Shown piece after piece: positions 28,774 to 37,204 of a stretch of DNA of 64,000 bases (within the stretch, counting starts at the first letter, position 1; each line of letters starts with the position of its first letter). Under the pieces are notes generated by a model. It was given only the letters and a program-made list of their open reading frames with translations, was not told the DNA's origin and made no database searches. Position numbers and translations under genes: made by a program. Source of the stretch: a virus; IMG/VR virus record IMGVR_UViG_3300025383_000018, positions 1-64,000 of that record; one strand, 5' to 3'.

Positions 28774-29790
28774 TTACAGGTTTCTATAGATGTCGAGCAA
28801 GAGATTGTTGTCGTAATGTTCACTGGAGATAGCCGTTAATTGATTGGTTACAATTTGGTCTACACTTTCAAAGTTTACGTTACCTTGTATAGCATATTCA
28901 TCTAAATCGGTACTACGCTGACTGATCAGTGTAATCTCTCTCAGATTATGACTGCCTAAATAAGTTTCTTTGATAAAGTTGGCTTCTTCGTAACTGATAT
29001 CAATATCAAGATTTACTCTAACGTGCATTCCGGGTTTTAGTACTGCATCTGCGTGATTCAATATGGTACTGAGTCCCATAACTCGATATGTGGGCTGATC
29101 CGGCCACGCATAGTGCACAGGATCTTTGCCCCACTCCAATACAGTTAGTCCTCGGTCATCATCTCCAGAGTCTGCATAATTGTGCGGAAAGCAATTACCA
29201 ATGTAGGTAATATTTTTTGATGTTTGTCGTTTATGAAAATGTCCGGTGAACACGTGTTCAAACTGGTCAAAGTGTTCGCTTTTAACTTCACCATGATCTG
29301 GCATCTGTATCATGGCATTCATATAAAAGTTGGGCAATTCAAAATGCCCAAACATATATTTTCCTTTTAGTTTAGGAATTCTTTTATAATCATCAGCCAC
29401 CAACCAAGGGGAAATGACCACATTACCATCGCTGAACCAATCATTGCATATTTGTACATTTGGGAGATGCTTTGCCCACGCAACACTTTGAACATCTCTT
29501 TTGTCGCGATAGTACAGATCATGGTTGCCAGGAATGAAATAAACACGATCAAAATTATCATTTAAGTGCTCCAACGCTTCTAAACTGTAGGTCAACGTTA
29601 AAATATTGATATTGGCACGATTATTGTGCCAATCTCCCAAGAACATTGCAGTTTCACAGCCTTCTTCTTTGGCTTTGGTTGTAGCCCATTTGACAAAATT
29701 CAAACAGTCTTCGTTGTGTAATAGACTATTGGACTTTAGTCCAAAGTGTATATCAGTGAATAGTGCAGCTTTCTTAAATAAATTACTCAT
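28774..29790 (-). CDS. 47: Recombination endonuclease subunit gp47 (SbcD/Mre11-like)
   Basis: 338 residues (T4: 339). All metallophosphoesterase motifs are present: FTDIHFG (Asp13, His15), LGDWHNN (Asp53), PGNHD (Asn89, His90), FGHFE and FTGHFHKR. It is the nuclease partner of gp46. An AAAGGA site lies just before the ATG. Two inverted repeats (29819-29836 and 29837-29852) lie between gp55 and this gene. Confidence 0.97.
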   Translation of the reverse strand: MSNLFKKAALFTDIHFGLKSNSLLHNEDCLNFVKWATTKAKEEGCETAMFLGDWHNNRANINILTLTYSLEALEHLNDNFDRVYFIPGNHDLYYRDKRDVQSVAWAKHLPNVQICNDWFSDGNVVISPWLVADDYKRIPKLKGKYMFGHFELPNFYMNAMIQMPDHGEVKSEHFDQFEHVFTGHFHKRQTSKNITYIGNCFPHNYADSGDDDRGLTVLEWGKDPVHYAWPDQPTYRVMGLSTILNHADAVLKPGMHVRVNLDIDISYEEANFIKETYLGSHNLREITLISQRSTDLDEYAIQGNVNFESVDQIVTNQLTAISSEHYDNNLLLDIYRNL

Positions 29791-29818
29791 CGTATCCTTT
29801 ATTGTGCGTGACTATACA

Positions 29819-29852
29819 GTTTACACTATTGTAAACAAAAGATCAATCTTTT
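29819..29852. repeat. Two adjacent inverted repeats between gp55 and gp47
   Basis: GTTTAC-6-GTAAAC (29819-29836) and AAAAGAT-2-ATCTTTT (29837-29852) abut each other in the 73-base gap before gp47. Could be an operator, an mRNA processing hairpin or an attenuator; read leftward, the AAAAGAT/ATCTTTT stem ends in TTTT but is AT-only and weak as a terminator. Confidence 0.5.
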
Positions 29853-29863
29853 CGAGTGTCTGT

Positions 29864-30736
29864 TTATTCTTCGTATGAACTACTACCGCCACTCATACCT
29901 TGTCGAGTATAACTGGGGTTTAAGTTGTTCATTTCTAAAATATCGTCTCGAATGTTTTGATTGCGTTTCTCTACATTAAGCACACGGGTAAAACTATTGG
30001 TAATGGCCGCAGTATAGTAAGCAAATGGATTTTGACTTTTGGACTCATCAAACTGTAGTCCAATTTGGCTCAGTTGCAATAGTGCTTGGCTGCGCATTTC
30101 GTCATTATATGTATAACCACGCCAATTACTACGAGTAGCATAACGCTCACACAGTTTCATAAACATATGAGCCAATTTATTGGTCATTGCGCCGTGATCC
30201 TTGCTGAACTCTCCAGTTTCCAAATCACCTTTCCAATGGCTTTTGCCCACTAGTACTGGGTTACCTTCTTCGTCTACTCGATAATGATAAAACGGTGGAA
30301 AATTTACTTTGATATATTTGTTGTGTTTTGGGTCTTCTTCGTCGTATTCGGTATGGGTAACTTCGTCTTCATCTTCGAATAAGCCTTTGGCAACATCTTT
30401 TGCTCTACGAGTTTTAACATCGTCAATTGGTACGTGTTCCCAAGTCATAACTCTAAACACCACATCAGTAGCAGGAATCTTTGTGTATTTGATTTCAAAC
30501 TGATCCATCTTTTGCTTTTCACCAGTGGCTAATACTGCTGCATCATAAGCAGCTTTGGCCAAACGCTCAGCTCTTAGTTTTCTAGCTTCTAACGTGTTTT
30601 TCTTGTTAATTTTTTTAACATTATCTAGAATGATATCGTAGTCTGCACATTCTGGCCCAATGTATGAACAGTATGTGGTTTTACTTTTGTGTATCTCTTT
30701 AAGAATGTCTTTGTTGTTAAGGTAATTAAACTTAAT
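29864..30736 (-). CDS. 55: Late-transcription sigma factor gp55, apparent AUU start
   Basis: The gp55 signature is NKLAHMFMKLCERYATRSNW, QALLQLSQIGLQFDESKSQN, then PFAYYTAAITNSFTRVLNVE; T4 gp55 is 185 residues. The first usual start is a TTG at 30562, but the frame is open upstream and reads KFNYLNNKDILKEIHKS, which lines up with the N-terminus of T4 gp55 (KYNYVNNKELLQAI). No ATG, GTG or TTG precedes that homologous part before the in-frame TAA. The codon placed 7 bases after a perfect AGGAG (30744-30748) is ATT (30734-30736). I therefore annotate 290 residues with an AUU start. Between the homologous blocks lies an insert of about 100 residues with an acidic FEDEDEVTHTEYDEEDP stretch. A TTGACA/TAATAT promoter lies upstream. 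Confidence 0.85.
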   Translation of the reverse strand: MKFNYLNNKDILKEIHKSKTTYCSYIGPECADYDIILDNVKKINKKNTLEARKLRAERLAKAAYDAAVLATGEKQKMDQFEIKYTKIPATDVVFRVMTWEHVPIDDVKTRRAKDVAKGLFEDEDEVTHTEYDEEDPKHNKYIKVNFPPFYHYRVDEEGNPVLVGKSHWKGDLETGEFSKDHGAMTNKLAHMFMKLCERYATRSNWRGYTYNDEMRSQALLQLSQIGLQFDESKSQNPFAYYTAAITNSFTRVLNVEKRNQNIRDDILEMNNLNPSYTRQGMSGGSSSYEE

Positions 30737-30760
30737 TTTAGTTCTCCTGGCTATAGATAT

Positions 30761-30790
30761 ATATTAACACTTTTTACTACGTGTTGTCAA
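30761..30790 (-). promoter_or_regulatory. Host-type (sigma70) promoter for gp55-gp47-gp46
   Basis: Minus strand TTGACA (30790-30785), 18-base spacer, TAATAT (30766-30761), just upstream of the gp55 ribosome binding site. Expected for an early/middle gene that must precede late transcription. Confidence 0.75.
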
Positions 30791-30822
30791 CCTTTTTATA
30801 ATATGCCCAGATTTTATTTGCC

Positions 30823-30829
30823 ATAAATA
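30823..30829 (+). promoter_or_regulatory. Late promoter box (ATAAATA)
   Basis: Plus strand GCCATAAATATTTAACAC, 22 bases before the first gene of the baseplate operon. Confidence 0.65.
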
Positions 30830-30851
30830 TTTAACACAAGGCACAATAAAA

Positions 30852-31664
30852 ATGGCAGATCCGATCCCAACCCAGGCAATATATCCAAACGGACAACCGT
30901 ATACTCCTACGAGTACACGACTTGCGGCATCTGGGCTGGTACCCGGGGGCTCGAACCCCTATCAGCCATTATCTGGATCAGTAGTTGCTCCTCCTACATA
31001 CGTAAATGCTGGTGGTGGAGTAGTGGATACTACACAGGATTGGCGTATCAGACTTAGTTTTCAACAGACAGTAGCCGATTTATTCTATAATACTCCCAAT
31101 TCACTGATGAGTCCATTGTCGATAACAAATGGAGTAATATTTCCTTATACACCACAAATTACTGTTTCGCATACTGCAAGGTATGGAACCAATACATTAA
31201 CACACAGTAACTACGCCAGTTACTTTTACGAAGGTAGTGAAATTGGAGCAATTAGTATAACCGGAGACTTTACAGTACAAAATGTAGAAGAAGGCACATA
31301 TTTAATGGCAGCAATACAGTTTTTTCGAGTGTCTACAAAAATGTTCTACGGAAAAGATGTGTTAGCAGGAACTCCTCCCCCAATGGTATTCTTGAACGGA
31401 TACGGTAGCGAATATTTTCCAAACGTTCCTTGTGTAGTAACTAATTTTAGCCATACGTTACCATCAGATGTTGACTATATGGAAATTCCTGCTGGTACTA
31501 ATGCAGTAGGTGCTCCGGTTAGATTGCCAACACTAAGTCAACTACAGGTAACTCTGCAACCTGTTTACAGCAGAAATAATATTGCCAATAATTTTGGATT
31601 AGTTGATTATGGTGCCGGAACACTAAGACAGCCTAGCGGCGGTTCATCTGGAGGATTCCTATAA
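30852..31664 (+). CDS. Tail/baseplate structural protein (tail-tube-like)
   Basis: 270 residues. Pro/Thr-rich start, then a beta-rich domain with WRIRLSFQQTVADLFYNTPN, SITGDFTVQNVEEGTYLMAA and VPCVVTNFSHTLPSDVDYME. The fold-like order (a strand pair, ISGDF-type central strand, a helix with TYLMAAIQFFR) suggests a tail-tube or tube-initiator protein; T4 gp54 or gp48 would be the positional equivalent, but I cannot decide. First gene of the rightward baseplate operon, with an ATAAATA box at 30823-30829. Its stop overlaps the next ATG by one base (TAATG). Confidence 0.75.
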   Translation: MADPIPTQAIYPNGQPYTPTSTRLAASGLVPGGSNPYQPLSGSVVAPPTYVNAGGGVVDTTQDWRIRLSFQQTVADLFYNTPNSLMSPLSITNGVIFPYTPQITVSHTARYGTNTLTHSNYASYFYEGSEIGAISITGDFTVQNVEEGTYLMAAIQFFRVSTKMFYGKDVLAGTPPPMVFLNGYGSEYFPNVPCVVTNFSHTLPSDVDYMEIPAGTNAVGAPVRLPTLSQLQVTLQPVYSRNNIANNFGLVDYGAGTLRQPSGGSSGGFL

Positions 31665-31963
31665 TGTCAGCAACATACAGTAGACATAGCCCTTACTACG
31701 GTGCAAAATATTTTGGTAATTTCATGGACGTGGTCAATATACCAGTTATACCAGCAAAATATGACGATGTACTGTTTACAATAAATTTAATTTATCAAAA
31801 TCGACCAGACCTATTGGCCTATGACCTATACGGCGATGCTAACCTTTGGTGGGTATTTGCAGCACGTAACCCCGACAGAATTGAAGATCCTGTTAAAGAT
31901 ATGACTCCAGGGTTACAAATTTTCATACCTAATAAAAATACTATTACTGCGGTGTTAGGATAA
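31664..31963 (+). CDS. 53: Baseplate wedge protein gp53
   Basis: 99 residues (T4 gp53: 196). Matches the gp53 core: DVLFTINLIYQNRPDLLAYD, LYGDANLWWVFAARN and a LysM-like end TPGLQIFIPNKNTI. gp53 locks adjacent wedges into the hexagonal baseplate. Overlaps the previous gene by one base and is followed after 3 bases by the next ATG. Confidence 0.88.
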   Translation: MSATYSRHSPYYGAKYFGNFMDVVNIPVIPAKYDDVLFTINLIYQNRPDLLAYDLYGDANLWWVFAARNPDRIEDPVKDMTPGLQIFIPNKNTITAVLG

Positions 31964-31966
31964 TCA

Positions 31967-34630
31967 ATGGCATCACAACTTGGCCAAGCTGCAGCTCAAC
32001 AACAAGGCGCATCAGTAAGTAATTTCTTCAACGGGTTATTTAATTCTCAAACACCTACACCAAATCAGCCAGTTCCGGTATTACCGTCAACCAATGCTAC
32101 TTCAACTGCAATACCTGCAACGCCTTCTGCTGCAATTTCAGCAGCTGCTGATCAGCAGAAACAATTGGATATGGCTTATACTGCTTGGCAAAATTCTATT
32201 GCGCCAGGTAATGCACTAGCAGATTGGCAAAATTCTCCAGTACCGCATTCTGGGCCAGCCAACACACTGGGAGGTGCAACTTCAATAACTGCTGGATCAC
32301 CTAGCGATCAAACATCGTCTGCAGTAAGACCATCTACTAATTCTTTAGACGGAACTGCGGGTACATCTTCGCCTAGCGCGAATACTGGTACTAGCAATAG
32401 TTTGTCATCCCAAGCTGCGGCCTTTACTCCGCAAGCAAATCCACTACATAACTATGATGATTACACTTATGGGTTAAGTCTACACTTGTTAGATATGAAT
32501 ACCTATAACAGTACTATCAATAATCCATCTGGGTATACTCCTCAAAATGTATTGATTGCCAGTGCAGGTAGATTTCCTGTGTCTTCAGGATTGCGTGATC
32601 CCAACTTCACTGAAGATTTTTTCTTTGAAGACTTTAAGATGAGCACCTACATCAGTACTACAACTCGAAACAGAAGTAGTAATCTAATAGAAGGTAGTTT
32701 TACACTAGTTGAACCTAACGGGTTTAGTTTCATTGATAGACTAGTAAAAGCATCATTGGATAAAGGCATTACCAACTATCTTAGACAACCTTACATATTG
32801 CAAATTGATTTCTTTGGCTATAACAATGACGATTCAGATGCGGGCCCAGACTTTGTGGGACCAATAGATGATTTGAAAAAAGTGTTACCTATACAAATTG
32901 TAACAATGAAAACCAAAATTACAACAAAAGGTGCAGAATACGCAGTGACTTTTGTTGCATTTAATCATTCGGCATTCAGTGAATTGTATGGAGTAACTCC
33001 TGCAAACTTTGGTGTTGTTGCCAAAACAGTAAGTGATTTATTTGGCACAGGCGGAGCTGCAGGTGCTGGCGGTACTACAGACGAGTATGGGTTAGGTGGC
33101 GGCACCAACGGTATCATTGATGCCATGAACAATCATCAGCAAAAATTATTGCAAGCACAACAGATTAAGGTTGCTTCTACTTATAGTGTTGTTTTTGATC
33201 CTAGCATTGCATCTTCGCTAATTCACCCGCAAGGCGGAGCTCCTGTAAATTTAACACACGCTGCCGTGGGCAAAAGTAAATCAGGTATAGATTTTCAACA
33301 GGGATATTTTAATATTCCAGCTGGTACTAGTATAGATTCCCTAATAGAATTTGCAGTTTCTAACAGTGATTATTTGCGAAATCAATTGTTAGATCCAACA
33401 TCGTCGTATCAACAAGGACAAAAAGATCAACCGTTGAAATGGATAAAAATTATACCTAAAGTAGAATTGATAGACTACGATCAAACATTAGATCAATACG
33501 CTTATAATGTAACTTACTTTGTTAAGCCCTGGACTGTTAACAGTAGACATCCCAATGGTCCAACTGGCAGACAACAAGGATGGGTCAAAGAATATAATTA
33601 TATTTTTACAGGCGGTACTAGCTCGTCTGGGCAGTCTAACAGCAATAGAGATGTACTTGATTTGCAAATTGATTTTAACTTTATGTACTTTAATAAAGTA
33701 ACAACCAATAGACTTAAATCAAACTATCCTAAAACTGGTGCTGGTAGCGAAAAAAACTTAAAACAATCCTTAGACGACGGAACACCTCCTACACCCACTG
33801 CTGAACAAAAGCCTAAACAAAATAATTCGCCTGCCATTGCTGGCACACATTTGATTGCCAGCTATGCTGCTTCTCATAAAAGACAAGGAGCAGATCAGCA
33901 AAACGTCAACACCGGGCAAGATGTATTAAACAGTTTTATCATTTCTGGTCAAGGCGATATGATTACCTTAAAATTAAAAATAATTGGTGATCCACAGTTT
34001 ATCAAGCAAGACGATATCTTTTACGGACAAGACAGTAATCCGCCGGACTCTGCACTATCTAATCTAGGCAATATGCCAATGGATTCAGGGGAGTTGTATG
34101 TTTACGTTAGATTCAAGAGCCCTATAGATTACGATGAAACAACAGGACTGGCTATACCAGATAAAAATCCTTACGCCAACAAGTTTAGCGGAGTATACAA
34201 AGTTATTTTAGTACAAAATCATTTTAGCCGAGGAAAATTTGAACAAGAATTAGAGCTAGCAAGAATTGGATTTGACGATTCTGACTTAGATTCTATACCA
34301 GCCAATTCTGCCAGAATAGACGATTATCTAAATCAAGGCTTATCAGTTACACAAGCTGCACAAGCACAAAGTGCCAGTGGTCCTTCTATAGTTAATAATC
34401 CTGTTGCCACTGCTGCCGCATCTGCCGGCGGTGCATCGTCTGGCGTTAGCTCTCCTGGCTTTGCAAAATCTTTAGAAAATACAGTTGTTGCACAAGCAGA
34501 AGGTGCAGTGGTTAATGCAGTGGTTGTTCAGCCAATTCAAACAGGCATTACTGCGGGACTTAACCTAGTGGGTAGTTCTGCAAGTAGTTTAATTGAGTCT
34601 GGAATATCTGGCTTAGGAGGATTGTTTTAA
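31967..34630 (+). CDS. Large tail/baseplate structural protein
   Basis: 887 residues. The first 160 are Ala/Ser/Thr/Pro/Gln-rich low complexity. A structured core begins at YGLSLHLLDMNTYNS and continues EDFFFEDFKMSTYIS, GSFTLVEPNGFSFIDRLVKA and YILQIDFFGYNN; later YAYNVTYFVKPWTVNSRHP and ISGQGDMITLKLKIIGDPQF look like hub-type beta domains; the C-terminus is again Ala/Ser-rich. I recall similar proteins beside gp53 and gp5 in aquatic T4-like phages and think it may occupy the gp27 hub position, but T4 gp27 similarity is not visible. Stop overlaps the gp5 ATG by one base. Confidence 0.75.
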   Translation: MASQLGQAAAQQQGASVSNFFNGLFNSQTPTPNQPVPVLPSTNATSTAIPATPSAAISAAADQQKQLDMAYTAWQNSIAPGNALADWQNSPVPHSGPANTLGGATSITAGSPSDQTSSAVRPSTNSLDGTAGTSSPSANTGTSNSLSSQAAAFTPQANPLHNYDDYTYGLSLHLLDMNTYNSTINNPSGYTPQNVLIASAGRFPVSSGLRDPNFTEDFFFEDFKMSTYISTTTRNRSSNLIEGSFTLVEPNGFSFIDRLVKASLDKGITNYLRQPYILQIDFFGYNNDDSDAGPDFVGPIDDLKKVLPIQIVTMKTKITTKGAEYAVTFVAFNHSAFSELYGVTPANFGVVAKTVSDLFGTGGAAGAGGTTDEYGLGGGTNGIIDAMNNHQQKLLQAQQIKVASTYSVVFDPSIASSLIHPQGGAPVNLTHAAVGKSKSGIDFQQGYFNIPAGTSIDSLIEFAVSNSDYLRNQLLDPTSSYQQGQKDQPLKWIKIIPKVELIDYDQTLDQYAYNVTYFVKPWTVNSRHPNGPTGRQQGWVKEYNYIFTGGTSSSGQSNSNRDVLDLQIDFNFMYFNKVTTNRLKSNYPKTGAGSEKNLKQSLDDGTPPTPTAEQKPKQNNSPAIAGTHLIASYAASHKRQGADQQNVNTGQDVLNSFIISGQGDMITLKLKIIGDPQFIKQDDIFYGQDSNPPDSALSNLGNMPMDSGELYVYVRFKSPIDYDETTGLAIPDKNPYANKFSGVYKVILVQNHFSRGKFEQELELARIGFDDSDLDSIPANSARIDDYLNQGLSVTQAAQAQSASGPSIVNNPVATAAASAGGASSGVSSPGFAKSLENTVVAQAEGAVVNAVVVQPIQTGITAGLNLVGSSASSLIESGISGLGGLF

Positions 34631-36753
34631 TGAGTACTTATAGCGGGTACATGAATAAAAATCGTCAAGCCAGTTTCACTGACTCGACGAAAAGTATTAT
34701 TCCCTTAACACCTGGCATATATGTTGGTGTGGTTAAGCTGGTGGACACTGGCACACGCAGTGGATTGTTGCACGTTTATATAGATGGATTCGGAGGTAAC
34801 GACCCAACTAATCCACAAAACTGGTTTAAGGTTTTGTATGCTAGTCCTTTCATGGGATCGACTCCTGGGCCTATAGGTAGTTCAGATCAAACTAATTCAT
34901 TTGACAAAACAAAACAAACTTACGGATTTACTATGATCCCACCGGACATAGATAATCTTGTATTGTGTTGTTTTCCTGAAGGTAAAATGATAGAAGGCGG
35001 ATACTGGTTTGCGTGTGTTAATCACAATCTAAGTAGACATATGATACCTTCAATAGGTAGTTTGCCTAAGGAGTTGATTGAACCAGACAGTATACCTGCT
35101 GCTTTGGCACAGTATGTTAAGCCCGGAAATATATATCCCACTGGAGAATTTAATGAACAAAATCCCGGTGTATTCAATAGTGGTTGGGCTGGAGAAGCAA
35201 AACCATTGCATCCTTATCAATTGGCGCATTTGATTAATCAAGGACTCCAAGACGACCCTGTCAGGGGAACACTAACTAGTAGTGCTCAGCGAGAAGGAGT
35301 CAGTGGAGTATTTGGTATTAGCACACCTGGCAGACCTATTCCTGCCCAAGACAGTCCAGATTATACAGATCCAGTTACCACTCGAGTAGGTGGCCATAGT
35401 TTAACAATGGACGACGGGGATGCCAATAAAGAAAGTATATTAACTAGATTGCGAACTGCAGCCGGGCATCAGCTATTGATGAACGACAGCGAAGGGATAC
35501 TATACATTAGCAATGCAACTGGCAACAGTTGGGTTGAACTGACCAAAGAAGGCGATGTGCTGATTTATGCCAAACGAGATCTGAGTATTCGTACTCAAGG
35601 CAACTTGATGATGCACAGTGATATTGATGTCACCATCAATGCCGCCAGAAATTTTAATGTTTATGCTGGACAGTCTGTTAATACTGAAAGTTTAACAGTT
35701 AACACCACTGCTAAAGATCTATTAAATGTTTATGCAGGTAACGGACAAATTGCAACCACACAAAATATGTCGTTATTGGCCGGAGGTTTTATTGGAGTAG
35801 AAGCAGCAGGCCCACTTATATTAACAGGCAAGCCAGTAGATATAAATGGCGGAGCACAGGTACCACAGGTAAATCCTCCAACACCTTTAACTCGATACAG
35901 TCTATTTGATACTATAAGCGATGGTAACATTGGTTGGAAAATTGAAACTAATCATATACAAAGTGCGGCCTATAAAGTTCCTACTCACGAACCCTATCTT
36001 AGATCTACTCAAAGTTCTGCAGAGGCACAAGCACAAGCTATTATTAGAGGAATAGACATCAAAGGTAATCCTATTTCAAGAGGGTTAACTGCCAAAGGCT
36101 ACGGCGGTAGTAAAAATTCTAACATAGGCCCAGGCCTGGCTGCCAATCAACCTGCTTCAAATTTGGCACCCACTAGTTCATTCTTAAAGCAACCTGCTCC
36201 TGGCAAAGGATTAGGAGCATTGAGCGAGGATCAACTACAGGCCTATATGGCTCAGGTTGGATTTAATGAAAGTGGCGGAAATTACGGATCTAAAAATCAA
36301 TACAATTATCTCGGCAAATATCAAATGGGCGCAGCTGCACTAGCCGATGCTGGATATGTAAAACCAGGCACAACACAAGCCACAGTGATGAATCCTGCAA
36401 ATTGGACAGGAAAAGACGGATTAAACAGTCCACAAGATTTCTTAAATAACCCTTCTGTACAAGAACAACAGATGTACAACTATACTGCCAATAACTATGC
36501 AGCACTACAAAGAACTGGAGTTATTACTGCAAATACCCCAACTGATCAAACTGCAGGATTCCTGCAAGCCAGTCACCTAGTAGGAGCAGGAGCAGTAACC
36601 ACGTGGGCACAACAAGGTATTAGCAGCAGTGATGCTAACGGTACAACTGTTGCTAGTTATTATAACAGAGGCGTTTATAGTCAGAGTCAAGTTCCTACTA
36701 TACAGGCCAGCAATGCCAGTAGAGTTCCAATGACGTCAGTGGCATTGCGTTAA
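34630..36753 (+). CDS. 5: gp5-like baseplate hub spike with C-terminal transglycosylase-like domain
   Basis: 707 residues. Residues about 25-140 form the gp5 OB-fold (TPGIYVGVVKLVDTGTRSGL, NWFKVLYASPF, PPDIDNLVLCCFPEG). Residues about 245-420 are VgrG/gp5C-like beta-helix (GHSLTMDDGD, GHQLLMNDSEGILYISN, KEGDVLIYAKRDLSIRTQGN). T4 gp5 carries its lysozyme between these; here there is none. Instead residues about 530-690 contain FNESGGNYGSKNQYNYLGKY, an ESGG...GKYQMG lysozyme/SLT-type signature with probable catalytic Glu547. It would puncture the outer membrane and digest peptidoglycan. Confidence 0.88.
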   Translation: MSTYSGYMNKNRQASFTDSTKSIIPLTPGIYVGVVKLVDTGTRSGLLHVYIDGFGGNDPTNPQNWFKVLYASPFMGSTPGPIGSSDQTNSFDKTKQTYGFTMIPPDIDNLVLCCFPEGKMIEGGYWFACVNHNLSRHMIPSIGSLPKELIEPDSIPAALAQYVKPGNIYPTGEFNEQNPGVFNSGWAGEAKPLHPYQLAHLINQGLQDDPVRGTLTSSAQREGVSGVFGISTPGRPIPAQDSPDYTDPVTTRVGGHSLTMDDGDANKESILTRLRTAAGHQLLMNDSEGILYISNATGNSWVELTKEGDVLIYAKRDLSIRTQGNLMMHSDIDVTINAARNFNVYAGQSVNTESLTVNTTAKDLLNVYAGNGQIATTQNMSLLAGGFIGVEAAGPLILTGKPVDINGGAQVPQVNPPTPLTRYSLFDTISDGNIGWKIETNHIQSAAYKVPTHEPYLRSTQSSAEAQAQAIIRGIDIKGNPISRGLTAKGYGGSKNSNIGPGLAANQPASNLAPTSSFLKQPAPGKGLGALSEDQLQAYMAQVGFNESGGNYGSKNQYNYLGKYQMGAAALADAGYVKPGTTQATVMNPANWTGKDGLNSPQDFLNNPSVQEQQMYNYTANNYAALQRTGVITANTPTDQTAGFLQASHLVGAGAVTTWAQQGISSSDANGTTVASYYNRGVYSQSQVPTIQASNASRVPMTSVALR

Positions 36754-36760
36754 TTAAGGT

Positions 36761-36767
36761 GTAAATA
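36761..36767 (+). promoter_or_regulatory. Late promoter box (GTAAATA) abutting gp25
   Basis: Plus strand GGTGTAAATACAATATGG; 4 bases before the ATG. Confidence 0.45.
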
Positions 36768-36771
36768 CAAT

Positions 36772-37146
36772 ATGGCACTATATAACGGATTCAGTACTGC
36801 GAATGGCGGTAAAAAGTTTCGATTAACCGATTTCAAGTTGGTTAAACAAGACGTCACGAACAATTTTAATATTCGCAGAGGCGAAAAGTTGATGAATCCC
36901 AGTTTTGGTACTATTATTTGGGATAGACTGTTCGATCCAATGGACAGTGATTTGCAAAATGCCATCACCAATGACGTTTACAAGATTATAGCTTATGATC
37001 CAAGAGTCTCTGCAAGCAATGTTGTAGTAACAAAATATGACAAAGGTATACAAATTCAATTTGATTTACTGTATATTGCAACAGGCCAAGTTTCTAAGTT
37101 AGAATTAAACTTCAGTAACGAATCTAATTCAATGACCACCAACTAA
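36772..37146 (+). CDS. 25: Baseplate wedge protein gp25
   Basis: 124 residues (T4 gp25: 132). Shows NIRRGEKLMNPSFGTIIWDR followed by LFDP, the gp25/TssE lysozyme-like core. It bridges wedge and sheath and nucleates sheath assembly. A GTAAATA box ends 4 bases before the ATG, so late transcripts starting there would be almost leaderless; read-through from gp5 can also provide translation (AAGG lies 14 bases upstream). Confidence 0.93.
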   Translation: MALYNGFSTANGGKKFRLTDFKLVKQDVTNNFNIRRGEKLMNPSFGTIIWDRLFDPMDSDLQNAITNDVYKIIAYDPRVSASNVVVTKYDKGIQIQFDLLYIATGQVSKLELNFSNESNSMTTN

Positions 37147-37179
37147 AACTGTACCTTTAAGTTAGCATATTTCAAATGC

Positions 37180-37187
37180 AATAAATA
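37180..37187 (+). promoter_or_regulatory. Late promoter box (AATAAATA) for gp6
   Basis: Plus strand GCAATAAATACTTAAAAC, 17 bases before the gp6 ATG. Confidence 0.65.
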
Positions 37188-37204
37188 CTTAAAACGGGAA
37201 CAGT

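Noticed and set aside
29367-29561. 64-codon frame with two hydrophobic stretches inside gp47
   Set aside because: Same strand, other frame of a well-conserved nuclease gene; no ribosome binding site; hydrophobicity is an accident of frame.
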